This document shows, one piece after another, positions 49,892-61,373 of a stretch of 64,000 nucleotides of DNA. Location: assembly GCA_905331475.1 (NCBI GenBank), contig CAJNYU010000847.1, forward strand, positions 30,502-94,501, given 5' to 3'. Source of the DNA: Rotaria socialis (Eukaryota; Rotifera; Eurotatoria; Philodinida; Philodinidae). Numbering within the stretch: the first letter of the stretch is position 1; each line of letters starts with the position of its first letter. The notes beneath the pieces are model-generated. The model saw nothing but the letters and a program-made list of their open reading frames with translations. It was not told where the DNA came from and did no database searches. Position numbers and translations under genes: made by a program.

Positions 49892-51343
49892 CGCATGTAT
49901 GCAGTTCATTGTGCGAAGAGAAAAGAACGAGAAATTCAGTGATTAGTTTTTTTTAATTATATATAAAAATTTGTGATTATGATTCGTTTTTCTTAGTTTA
50001 TTTTGCATTTAAGTTTACGTTTTTATTTTAATTTTTTCTAGCGAGAAACAGACTGATTCAACATCGGCACAATTTCGATTTGATTCTATCGATGAAAATG
50101 CTAGTGGTAAGTAGGAATGATTTGTTCTTTTATTTCTTCTTTTGTAACTAATCGAAAGGAAAAGCGTCAGTATAAAGCATATATGAATATCTTAATCATG
50201 CACAATCCACAAGCAATATTATACTCGTTAAAATTAAAAATATGTGTGCTATATAATGCAGTGAACTAGTTAGTTTTTGTTTTATTCATGTTGATAACAC
50301 CAAGGGATTTCTTTTTTTAAATGTATTATCATCAGCTAGCGTAGTCTTTTTTTTTGATGATGACTGTAAAAATAAACCTGATATATGAAAAATATTGGGC
50401 CCGGAAAACTGCATGTCATTCTACTCACGCTTTAATATAAAAAAAACTGTTAAGTCAATATTGATTTTTCATTTCTCAGAGAGTTCTCAATGCTATATGG
50501 GTGGTAATAGTCCAGCTGATGTTTTAACAGATGAAGAGGATAGTGGACAAAATCTTCATATATCAAATGATGATGACGGTCAAACAAGTCCACGAAGATT
50601 CTCAGCAAGTGATTACAATAACAATCAAACAACAAACTCAAATAATTGTCTATCTCCATCATCACAAACAAAAACAATAAATGGAACAGATAATGTATCA
50701 ACAACGACAACAAATGTGATTAAAGTTGAACAAGAAAATGATTTTAACTATTCGTCATCACCATCATCACCATCAATTCAAATGTTACCAAATAAAATCT
50801 CGATAACAACGAGTTTACCCGCATCATCGTCTTCTGCTGGTAAACGTCTTACTGGTACACTCAATCGATTGTTACATTCAGCTATTAATCGACCCAATGG
50901 ACATCATTATCATCCTCATGTAAATGGAGTATCATCTTCACCGTCAGCATCATCATCAGCAACAACAACTTTAGCTGTTGATTCAACAGCTAAAGAACCA
51001 AAAACAAGTTTAGAAATGACAACAGCAGCAATCGAAAGTATATTTATCTTTGAATTATTTCAAAAACTCTTTTTTTTTAATTTTTTTGTTATTGTTTGAT
51101 TTTAGCTTTTGTACAACATTTTGATAGTTCATTCAATACAATGACTTATTTTCAAGAAAAACTTCAGCAATTACTTGTTTCTATTGCACGTAAGAACGTT
51201 TTATTGATGATTACTTTTTTCTTTTTAACTTAATCGTTTTGTCTTCTTCAGAAGAACGAGATTCATATCGAACACTTTATCTCAAGGAACATGATCGTCG
51301 TTTAGCTGCTGAATTACGACTCAAAGAGAGTAACAATACATAA
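48870..51343 (+). CDS. HTH / CENP-B-type DNA-binding protein
   Basis: About 550 residues in six exons. Exon 1 has a run of seven prolines; exon 2 has a nine-glutamine run and a serine run. A basic nuclear-localisation-like segment (NNKRKRKVDRPAQKRIRG, about residues 150-168) precedes a helix-turn-helix (YAEKHGVKAASKLFQVAPST, about 184-205). A CENP-B-type second HTH follows (about 225-283; ILQWIQTRQENGERVNNRDF, SRSWCSNFLKKYNI). The rest is low-complexity Ser/Thr/Asn with an acidic patch and a predicted helical C-terminus (QERDSYRTLYLKEHDRRLAA). The layout recalls the DNA-binding half of pogo/CENP-B transposases, but there is no DDE nuclease, so it may be a transcription factor of transposon origin; that is inference. 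The start is fixed by an in-frame TAG 18 nt upstream, and ttttctag before it suggests a 5' UTR intron or trans-splice site. Confidence 0.82.
49853..49890. repeat. (TA)n(TG)n microsatellite in an intron of the HTH/CENP-B-type gene
   Basis: Uninterrupted TA repeats pass directly into TG repeats in the intron after exon 2. A simple repeat, probably polymorphic. Confidence 0.9.
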
Positions 51344-53387
51344 GCCTAGTCAATCAAAAGTTCTTTTTAGTATCCCTCCCGAATCTATTTGTGCCAGGAA
51401 AAAAGCTGTGATCTTTTACTATTAAACGAAAATGAAAAAATAGACGACTACCAGAATCTTAAATTTTTTGTTCATTTAACGAAAAAAAAATCAAATTTAA
51501 CGTTTTTTGTTTTCTTTTTATTTGCAATATCCGTCTTTATTACATTTTGTGTGTGTGCTCTGTTTTATAGCTATGTTTTTCTTTCTTGCTTTGCTGGAGT
51601 GTGTGTCTCTTCGTTTTGTTTTTCTTCAGCAGTATAATTTTACTCACATTTGTTGTGTTGTGTGTAATTCTTTTTTGCTACAATGACATGTGTTTGTATA
51701 TCTTGTTCTAGTCATTTTTTTTTCGGTTTTATAACAGAAAAAAAAACAGAAGAACAAAATGAACATTATAAATGAATATAAATGAAATTTTGTTGTGATT
51801 ATTATAGCGTTTGTACTTACAGATGTTTCTTTTTGAACTTTATAAAACTAAAAAAAATTAATCTTCCATGTCCTGTTGAATTTCATATCATACTAGAATA
51901 GTGAATTAATCGTTGAAACAAATTGAATGTTGATCCAGTCTATTAGAAACTATATGAGATGATTTATAGATATTGAAAAAATATGGAATAAAGTGTTACA
52001 TGAGTGTTTGAAAAACTCCTACATAAGAGATTTGCAAAAATCTGGCCTACGATTGCACTTTTTTAAATATATAGGATTTTCAATAAAAAAGACAAAAAGA
52101 GAGGACATTTTATACACCGCTTCTGTTCAATTGTTTCAGTGTTTTTTAATTGTTCTGCTCGAAAATCGTTTTAATAAAGCTGTTATAAATAGTTCAACCG
52201 TAGCCAAGATCCTTATGTAATTTTTTCTACTGAAATAAGTCACTAATTCGAGGATCATTATAAAAGTTTTCTCAACTCGATAAATAACAACATAGTAGAT
52301 CATAAGCTTCGAAAAAACAAATACATGAAAAAGACAAAATACTATTTCTCATAATTAGAGCAGACGCTTCAGATTACGGACATGACTTCCCAAAAAGTCT
52401 CAACCTAATTTTATTCTCCTGATAATCAGCATTCATTGCTAATTATTATTCACAAGTTTACTTTGTATTTTATCATAACTCAGCTTTTCCTGGTAATAAA
52501 TAAGTGTAAATGAAAATGCATATGCACAGGATGGCGTAAACTTTCACGGGCTTGCAGAATATGTCGTTATTTAAAAAAAAAGATGTTCTTTTGGATATAT
52601 ATATATATACAGCTTTTATGTCTAACTAAAACTTCACAAAAAACCCAAAACTGGTACATGATCACTGTGTGAATGTTTTTTTTCTTTTGAACTATTTTGT
52701 ATTTTGTACTTACGTTAGTATTAAACAATTTATCAATCAGTCCACTAAATAGGCGAAAGGAAAAATACTATTTAAAACAAATGTCACTATATAGTACAAG
52801 AATTTGTCCAAAACACATGATTATACACATTAAAAGTTTTTTTTTTCGTCTAAAGACAATAGCGAAATTCAGAGGTTTTCAAAAATTTTCGATAAAATAT
52901 AGGAAACATAGGTCGAATCGCACCCCAGACAAAGATAAATATCATGAATGTGGCAAGCACTATTTTCATTTGTTATGAAAATCTTATTTCTGTTTGATAC
53001 GTCTCTAAAGAATAGTTGACGGGAAAGAAAAAGAAAAAGATCGACTGTATCAAATATAGTTTTGAATAGTAACTAAAATTGAGTGAAAGAAAATTATTTC
53101 AGTATATTTGAACTGTATCGAAGAAAAGTTCAATTTAATTTTTTCTTCTGCCATTTTATGACCGTTAGTTTTATATACAAATTCTCTGAAACTGATGAAC
53201 ATCAATTAATAGAAACTTATTATTGTTATTATTTGTTTTTGTCTTCTGAATAGATTTAATCATTTATCGTTTCCGTAACAAAATAGAAATCGAATAACAA
53301 CAAAAACAACAACAGACACCTGTAAACCAAATAGAAACAAGCAAGAGATTGGTAAAGCCAATGGAAGAGAGAAACAAAAACTTATAA
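51344..53387. other. Spacer between convergent genes, no gene seen
   Basis: 2.0 kb between the 3' ends of the HTH/CENP-B-type gene (+) and the transporter gene (-). T-rich near 51460-51740 and AT-rich throughout, with a short (TA)n at about 52597-52609. Short open stretches (51389-51637, 52697-52978) look like chance. It should hold both 3' UTRs. Confidence 0.5.
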
Positions 53388-56102
53388 TCAAGTTGAAATA
53401 TTGTCATTAGAATCACTATCAATATCTAATAAACGAGCCTTATGTTCAATAGTTCTTGTATCAGTAAAAAATTCATTTGAATCGGGTTTTGAACTAGGTA
53501 AAAGTAAAGAAAACATTAATGCTATAGTAGCCAGTAAAGCACCAAAAAGAAAAGGAGGACCGGGAACATCACGACTAAGCATTGATGAAGAAATAGAATT
53601 TCCACTAATACGTATTGTGGTACGATTCGAAAACGTCGACATTGTCGATGATAATGGTGGTACGGATTCATTCAAATTGACATCAAATAAATAAAAAATA
53701 AAACCAAATAAAGCTGGACCAAGCCCATTACATAAACCACGTACACCATTAACCATACCTTGAACAAGACCTAAAACAGCACATCATTTTTCAAACCTTG
53801 TGAAACAAGCAGACCGCATGTAAATAATGTCTCATTATCATGTCGGAAATACTTCTTTATTTAACTTCTGAACAATTGTGTAAAAGCATGACTAAAAAAT
53901 TTGTGTCAAAATAGAAAAACTAAAACAAGTTCTATGCTAGTAACAAGAGTAAGTGCGTCATGTTGCACAATTTCCATCTTGAGAGAGATCATTTTAATAT
54001 GTTTTTCTTACCTTGTTGATTATCTTTAGCATAAACAGAGACAAATGCACTTATGGATGGATAGGTTACAGATGATAATGCAGCTAGGCCACCAGCAAAC
54101 CACATGACCCTAATATAGAATGTTATTATCTAGTTACAATTTTATAATATCTTTCGCTTGCTCTCACCAATTAGATGTAGCTATTCCATAAGCTGCTAAT
54201 TGAACAATTTGAAAAAATAGTCCAACCATAATTGTTTCTTTTGAACCAAAATACTTTTGCAAACAAGCCAGTAATGCTGTCTAAAAATGAATACAATTAT
54301 GAAGTTCTTTTTTTTAAAGTCACGTCTTTTCGTACTTGAGCAATACATGAAAAAATACCGACGAATGCAATGAAATAAGCTATTTCATCTTCGGAAAACC
54401 CAAGCATCTACAAAATTAAAATAAGCTTATTAATTCATGAATATCTGTATGGATATTGTTCTAACTTACTAATCGTAAATAAACAAAAAAACATGAGTAT
54501 TGTCCCGCTTCTGTAAAAAGAAAGAAAAACGAACGACATAAAAATAATTTATTAATGAATATATAGTTTCATACCGGGAAGATAGGATAATAGAACAATT
54601 AGACATATTAAACAAATAAAACGATCATTTGAAATATTTTTGAGAGCCTAAACATAATACAATCATACATTATATTTCTATGAAAATAAAAACTGACTGC
54701 AAATGGATCAATTTTATCCCAAGATATTTTTTGGTCTGTTCTTAAACGTTCCGGTAGTGACTCCGGTACAACAAAAAAGATAAATACTAAATCAAGTATA
54801 GCAACGACTGTACCTAATTAAATCAAAAAAAGAAAAGAAGAAGTCATATTTCAATAATTAAATATGACACTAAACAAACCAAGTGCAATCACAAAATTTT
54901 CACTATAAAGTCTTGCTAAATGAGCACCAATAGCTGGACTTGTGATTAATGATGCAGCAAATGTTGCTGTTACCAAACCTTAAATAGAAAATAACCATAA
55001 AAATTAACAAGCAATAGCAGATAACATTGCACATACCATATGCACTACTTCGTGAATTTTCATCAGTAACATCCGCAACATAGGAATAAACAACACTGAA
55101 TGTTACTGAAAAAAGACCACTAACACTAATCAGTGCAAAATACCACCTAGAAAAGAAAATAATCAAGATAATATTTGATTTCAAGAATGCATTCTTGAGT
55201 TTAAACTTTCACACAATTAGAAAATCTTTTTGTAAATGACACAACGAAAAATTAGAACAATGAATTCTTTTTTAATAGATTTAATTGTGTGATATTATGA
55301 TTCATTTTACACTCTCAGAAAATCAAATATTGTAATATATTTAATGAGAAAATTAGTTATTCATAAACGAAGCCCAAATAAGTCTTTTTTTTTGACTACT
55401 TCAATACCTCGATTTAACTTATTCAGTCACTTTTTTTTGTTGTCTATCGAAATCTTTTACTAATGATTTCAAAAAGAGAAAAGACTTTTGCCTAGGGATA
55501 TTTTACTTACATCGGGCTGATTTTCATTAATGGAATTGGACAACATGTGAAAAAGACTGTAATCAATAAAAATGATTTTCGTCCCCATATATCCGAATAA
55601 GCACCAAGCAATGGTGAACTTAAAAATGTTAATAAACCTCTAGAAATAGAATAAACGACATCAATTGAAATTCAACATCATTTTATTTACTTCACTCCAT
55701 GTATAACACCGTTCATGAGAAATGTATGCGTAGGGAAGGTTTGATTGAGAGTCTAGAAAGAAAAAAAACACGTTGTGTACAGTTAAAAGAATTTAAAATT
55801 CAATATTCTTACTGAAATAACTGGATTTGTAAGAAGACCCCACGCAAAAAATTCGAGAAATATTACAACGAGACCATGATATACACTTGGCTTGCCAAAA
55901 CCACCGGGCTAAAACAAAAAGAAAAAGAAAGAAAATTTAAATGTTAAGACTAGACTAGAAATTTCATTTTTCTTAAAATTCAGCAAAAAAATGAATTATG
56001 TACTTTAATTATTTTATATCGTCTATTTTCAAATTTGACCCGTTTTTCTCCATCATCATCTGTATTTAGCGTCTCATCGAAATCCGTTACATAATCTGTC
56101 AT
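53388..56102 (-). CDS. MFSD14/HIAT1-like major facilitator superfamily transporter
   Basis: Twelve-helix MFS protein of about 520 residues in about 11 exons, matching MFSD14 (hippocampus-abundant transcript 1) block by block. It begins MTDYVTDFDETLNTDDDGEK; then VIFLEFFAWGLLTNPV (TM1), FPTHTFLMNGVIHGVK, the MFS signature-like GAYSDIWGRKSFLL, CPIPLMKISP, WYFALISVSGLFSVTFSVVY, SYLPEAGQYS, QQGMVNGVRGLCNGLGPALF, PGPPFLFGAL and a polar tail. MFSD14 proteins are orphan transporters of endosome/Golgi membranes; the substrate is not established. The start at 56102 is the first ATG of the conserved frame; an upstream ATG at about 56440 (MIVIKTRRR) could belong to another 5' exon, but joining it in frame is not clean. 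The linker before the last block is Ser/Thr-rich. Confidence 0.92.
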
Positions 56103-56912
56103 GACCGATGACGGAAGACGCCGTAAGTCGTTTGATACCACTAATTTTGCCAGTAAAACGTCGACTTATGTACACTTACACGAATCAATAGAATATAATG
56201 ATCACAAAAATTAGCCAATTACACGGCACAACAATTTTATGTTTTTATTTTTATTAAAATATTTTTATCGAAAAAGGAAGAACTAATTCATATAAAAAAA
56301 ATATGATAATACGCTTTAAAAAATAAATATGCAAATCAATACATATATATATATATGTAAAAATCTTACCAAATTACTACGAGCAATATGACTGCTAGCA
56401 CTGGTTAAACGACGACGAGTTTTTATAACGATCATAACTATATTTAATCAGATGAGCGAAAAATATTATACAATAATCTTTCTTTTCTTTGATTCACTTG
56501 GAAAATAATGGTCACATAAGTTAGACCACACCTTCCTTCTGTGCTGAAAAACTTGCTTGCGTATGTGCCACCTGATACTCAATGAGACGATCACGCAGAA
56601 TGAAAGAAAACGCAATTGGAATACGAACTACGTATATGAGTCATACACATCTATTTCTCTTTCACATTGCACTTTTCTATTGGAAGTTTCTCGTGACTTA
56701 TGCAGTGATCTGATAGAGAGCGTTGGTGATGTAGCATACAGAAAAAAGAATACAACACACAACAAATCGCTAAACCACAACCTGACAAATCAATAATAAA
56801 TAAAAACTTTCTAATTTTTTGCCTAGTTTAAAAGAATGCATAATGATCAAAATATTTTTCTCTCATAAATTTTTTAATTTAGATATAAAATTCTACTTCC
56901 TTCTTTGAAAAG
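56103..56912. promoter_or_regulatory. Shared 5' region between head-to-head MFSD14-like and AIFM1 genes
   Basis: Only about 810 nt separate the two divergent start codons, so both promoters and 5' UTRs must lie here. A (TA)n run is at about 56344-56355. I see no specific core element. Confidence 0.5.
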
Positions 56913-59900
56913 ATGCAAGTGTATGGTATATCTCGTTTAACTTCAAATACAATGAGACGAGCATTTCCTATATTTCGAAATTTATTACAAACAGGTTAGA
57001 GAGCTTATTTTAATTGCAAAGCTTTACAAACCGATCGTATATATTGATTAGAAACTCTGCGTACAACAAACTTTTGTCGTTTTGCATCAACTGGAAGTGA
57101 TCAACAAAAACAAAATGATGACAAAAAAACGAACATGACAAATTTATTTTATATTCTTGGAGGTTTAGCAGGTGCAGGTTTAATCTATTCAGTGGTATGT
57201 ACTTTTTGATTTTATATATCTTTTTATTTCAAAAAGGAATCAATCGTTCTAGATTCGAAATCGAAAAATTTCTCAAGAAAAACAAAAAGCGCTTTCAGAA
57301 TATGATAATAAACGCGATGATGCCAACAAAACACTTGCTGAAAAAGCACAAGATTTACAAGATGGAAAATCACTAGGTACGATTGTTTGTTTAAAATAGA
57401 AAGATAACCTTTTCATTCTTTTCTTTTTAAATCAAAGATGAAGATTCGAAATCGGTGAAAAAAGAAGAATTAACACCACATATTCCGAATTTTGCTCAAT
57501 ATTTAATAATTGGTGGAGGTACAACTGCCATGAGTGCATTTAAAACTATTCGAGCACTCGATCCAACTGCCAAAGTCTATATTGTTTTTTTCTTCTTCAT
57601 TTGATATACATATAGATTTTTCGATTCTATACTATTTAGGTTCTTGTAGTAAGTGCAGAGAATTACATGCCATATATGCGTCCACCACTATCAAAAGATA
57701 TTTGGTATACAGATGATGATGATCTTATCAGCAAACATTCATTTAAACAATGGAACGGAAATGAGAAAAGGTTTTATTTTCTTCGATATTTTCATTATAG
57801 TATTGCGAATGTTTTGTTTTTGCATTTGTTTTTAGTTTATATTTTATTGATAATGAATTTTACAGTGACGTGAAAACATTGAACGAACAAGAGAATGGTG
57901 GTGTTGCAGTTGTTCTTGGAAGAAAAGTATGATTAAATATAAATTTTGTAGAAAAACAAATCAAATTCTATTAAAATGAAAATAGGTTACCAACTTGGAT
58001 TTAAAGAATTCTGTAGCCAAACTAGATAATGGATGGGAAGTCACATTTGAAAAATGTTTGATAGCTACAGGTGGTCAAGGAAAAAATTTGAAAATATTTC
58101 AAACAGTATCAAATCGTTTAAAAAACAAAATAACACTCTATAGAGGCGTAAGTATTGACTCTTATATTATAATTATGTTTTATATTAGTATAGTAGTGAC
58201 AAAGAATTGTATGCTTCAATGAGTATTTTTCTTTTTCTTTCTGTCTTTTTCCACGTTTTTCTTCCTATTCGCTGTCAGTGAGTCTTCTATTTTGCGTTGA
58301 GTTTAACACAAGACGGATAGAAAGGTAAAAAAGGTGTGCAAATGCACTAATTCAAATGTATCCATAAACAGAAACGAAAACAGAAATAATATAAGTCACT
58401 TATTAAATGTTCTTGCATACATCGTTAACATTTCGTTGTCTTATGATTTGCACCTAAGTATACGAAAAATCAGCTTGAAAAAAAAACATGTTAAACGATT
58501 CAACATTGTCGACCATTCTATCTCGTATTGAACATTTATTCGACGGTCAATCATCAACAACATCATCATCATCATCATCATCGTCACATAAACAATCGCA
58601 AAGGAATACTGAAAATTTATTTCCTATTTCAACATCAAATGATTATCTTCCTGATCTTTCTCTAAACGATAGTATTGTTGATGATCTAGATCGTTATTTA
58701 AGAACTGGCGATGAACTTTCTAATGCTAGTCAAACATCTTCACCATCTATTCCATTGACACAACAAACATCATGTCAATTTAAATTTATATTAAATGCTC
58801 TAACCGCATCATCAGCGCGAATCAATGAAGAAACAACTACATATTTAAATCAAGGTCAACCATATGAAATCAGATTTCGTGCTAATAATATATCATCGTC
58901 AGAAAAATTTTCTCCTACTATTTATCGTTCTATTCTACGTTTATGTTTTTGGGATAAAACATTTCAAAATCAAGAACGTGAATTAATGCAAAAATGGTTG
59001 AATGAATATCAATCGACATCATTATTTGATGTTGACATGAATTTAACTTATGGAATTTTATCAATTATAAGTGCAAGACAAATACCAAATGCTATTGAAA
59101 TTGTTTGGGATCCATCTACTACAACATCATTGTTTATTCGTTTTAAATGTACATCAACAGATTTTGCAAATAAACGACACGGCGGAGAAAAGGGTATACC
59201 ATTACGTATACAAATAGACACATACCATGAAAATGATGTTGATGATTTAAAACATTTATATTCATGTTGTTGTAAAATTCAATTGTTTCGTTTAAAAGGT
59301 GCACAACGAAAGAATAAAGCAGATAAAATAAGAATTGAAAAATTAAATCTTGATCAACGTCGACAATATCAAACAACACTCGAATATACTATATTGCAAT
59401 CATGTATTATTTCACCACTTTATACACTTAATCTTCTTAGTCTATCGCATTTACCTGATGATTTATCAAATGTCTATACGCAATCTTCAATGACAACAGA
59501 AAATATAACAGTCGAAGAAACAGATTTTGGTAATATAGAAGAAAAACGACACAACTCCATAGGATATTTATCGTCGTCTTTGCCAAATTTAAAACAAACA
59601 TATTTTGATTCGCGAACTAATGAAAATCAAATAGCAACTAAAATAACTGTGCAATCATCAAGCGAAGAAGTTTCACATTGGTTAAATGATAATCATTTTG
59701 TTGCGGTTGTAAATCGATTTCAAAACTATAGAGGTATAGATCTGTTACGATTGACTGCAGACGATATTCGTCGAATATGTAACGACGATGATTCTATTAG
59801 TATACGCCTTTATAATCAATTAAATGAAACTATTGTAGCACCATTAAAAACACTTTATGTTAAAGTAAACAATACTGATCTATATTCGGCTATTTATTTG

Positions 59901-61373
59901 CATACATTAACTCGAGATGAATTCGAAAAGAAATTATTCAAATTAATTCATCCAAATCAACCAGAAACCTATAATTTAGTCCTTGAATTAAATAAAATTA
60001 AAATTAAAATAGACACGGATGATGTTGTTAAATATTCGTTACCAGATAACGGTCAATTCGATTTAAAAAAATATTCTTGTGAAATTATTCTTCATTTGAT
60101 AAATAATTCTGCATAGATATTGATTTTTTTTCTCGTTCTCAAGTCATGATAATATTGAATTATTATCTACACTAGTGATTTTATTTTTCTCTTATAGATC
60201 GACGATTTTTTTTCATTAAAAAAAATTGTTGATAGTGGTGCTAATGTTGCAATTGTCGGCGGAGGATTTCTTGGTAGTGAATTAGCATGTGCTTTAGCTC
60301 ATCGAGCAAACCAACGTGCAAAAGAAGGAAAACCAAGTGGAAAAATTGTTCAATTAATGCCAGAAAACGGTAAACTGGCTTAATAAATAATTCTATTTAT
60401 CATTTATTATTTGATTAGGAAATATTAGTAAAGTATTACCGGAATATTTAAGTAAATGGGCAACAGATCGTATTCGAGATGGTATTCGTTTATTTTAATT
60501 ATATCTACTTTCATTGTATATTGTTGTGTTTTCTAACAAATAGAGGGTGCTGAAGTAATGACAAATGTTGAATTGGTTAATGCTTCAATACAAGAAGGAA
60601 ACGTGAATTTAGCTTATATTGATCCAAAAGATTCTCAAAAGACAAGTTATATTACTACTGATCATGTTGTAGTTGCAGTTGGAATAGAACCAAATACTGA
60701 ATTAGCAAAATCAGCTGGTTTAGAAACTGATCCTCATCAAGGTGGTTTTCTAGTCAATGCTGAATTACAAGCTCGTCATAATGTTTGGGTGGCTGGTGAT
60801 GCAGCATCATTTTATGATATTAAATTAGGTCGACGTCGTGTTGAACATTATGATCATGCTATTGTTAGTGGAAAATTAGCTGGAGAAAACATGACTGGTG
60901 CTCATAAACCGTATTGGCATCAATCAATGTTTTGGTCCGATTTGGGACAAAAAGTTGGTTTTGAAGCTATTGGTTTAACTGATTCAAATTTGCAAACTGT
61001 AGCTGTCTATGCTAAAAGACAACCCGGTGATGAAGCACCAAAAGCAGACGACGAAGGAAATCGAGAACAAAAAGAAACGGATTCGGCAGCAACTGAATCA
61101 AAAGATAAATTGCCAGAAAAGACCACTACAACCGATACTAAAAATGATTATAGTAAAGGTGTTGTATTTTATGTAAAAGAAAATAAAGTTGTTGGTGTTG
61201 TTCTTTGGAATGTATTCAATCGAATTCCTATTGCACGAAAGGTAAAATAAGAAATTTTAAGTATTAAATTGTATGGTTACATTATCTTTTCTTCTTCTCA
61301 GATAATCAAAGATCAACAAGAAATTAATGATTTTCAAGAACTTGCAAAACTTTTTAACATTCATCAAGATTAG
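56913..61373 (+). CDS. AIFM1: Apoptosis-inducing factor, mitochondrial
   Basis: AIF flavoprotein of roughly 620 residues in eleven exons. Exon 1 is an Arg/Ser/Thr-rich leader ([18 protein letters not shown]). A single membrane helix ([18 protein letters not shown], about 57130-57195) anchors it in the inner mitochondrial membrane. The FAD-binding motif is [14 protein letters not shown], followed by [23 protein letters not shown], the NAD-binding [70 protein letters not shown], and a C-terminal domain ending [12 protein letters not shown] supports respiratory-chain assembly as an NADH oxidoreductase and, when released, promotes caspase-independent death. All signature motifs are intact. The exon ending ITLYRG stops at 58147 and the next begins at 60198; the 2050-nt intron between them contains another full gene (58488-60116). 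One donor is the less usual gtctat after LDPTAK. Confidence 0.95.
58488..60116 (+). CDS. CP2/LSF (TFCP2-like) transcription factor, intronless, nested in an AIFM1 intron
   Basis: Single-exon gene of 542 residues. Residues about 97-310 are a CP2 DNA-binding domain: [76 protein letters not shown]-like segment follows (about 389-446: [35 protein letters not shown]), and the C-terminal about 455-540 resembles the oligomerisation region of TFCP2 ([18 protein letters not shown]). The order matches LSF/TFCP2 rather than Grainyhead, which lacks the SAM-like part. The basic RKNKAD loop corresponds to RKQKTD in LSF, expected for DNA contact. A serine run lies near residues 25-33. LSF proteins are oligomeric nuclear transcription factors. 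The open frame is intact and long, so it is probably functional. It lies wholly within AIFM1 intron 58148-60197 on the same strand. Confidence 0.92.
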   Translation: MLNDSTLSTILSRIEHLFDGQSSTTSSSSSSSSHKQSQRNTENLFPISTSNDYLPDLSLNDSIVDDLDRYLRTGDELSNASQTSSPSIPLTQQTSCQFKFILNALTASSARINEETTTYLNQGQPYEIRFRANNISSSEKFSPTIYRSILRLCFWDKTFQNQERELMQKWLNEYQSTSLFDVDMNLTYGILSIISARQIPNAIEIVWDPSTTTSLFIRFKCTSTDFANKRHGGEKGIPLRIQIDTYHENDVDDLKHLYSCCCKIQLFRLKGAQRKNKADKIRIEKLNLDQRRQYQTTLEYTILQSCIISPLYTLNLLSLSHLPDDLSNVYTQSSMTTENITVEETDFGNIEEKRHNSIGYLSSSLPNLKQTYFDSRTNENQIATKITVQSSSEEVSHWLNDNHFVAVVNRFQNYRGIDLLRLTADDIRRICNDDDSISIRLYNQLNETIVAPLKTLYVKVNNTDLYSAIYLHTLTRDEFEKKLFKLIHPNQPETYNLVLELNKIKIKIDTDDVVKYSLPDNGQFDLKKYSCEIILHLINNSA

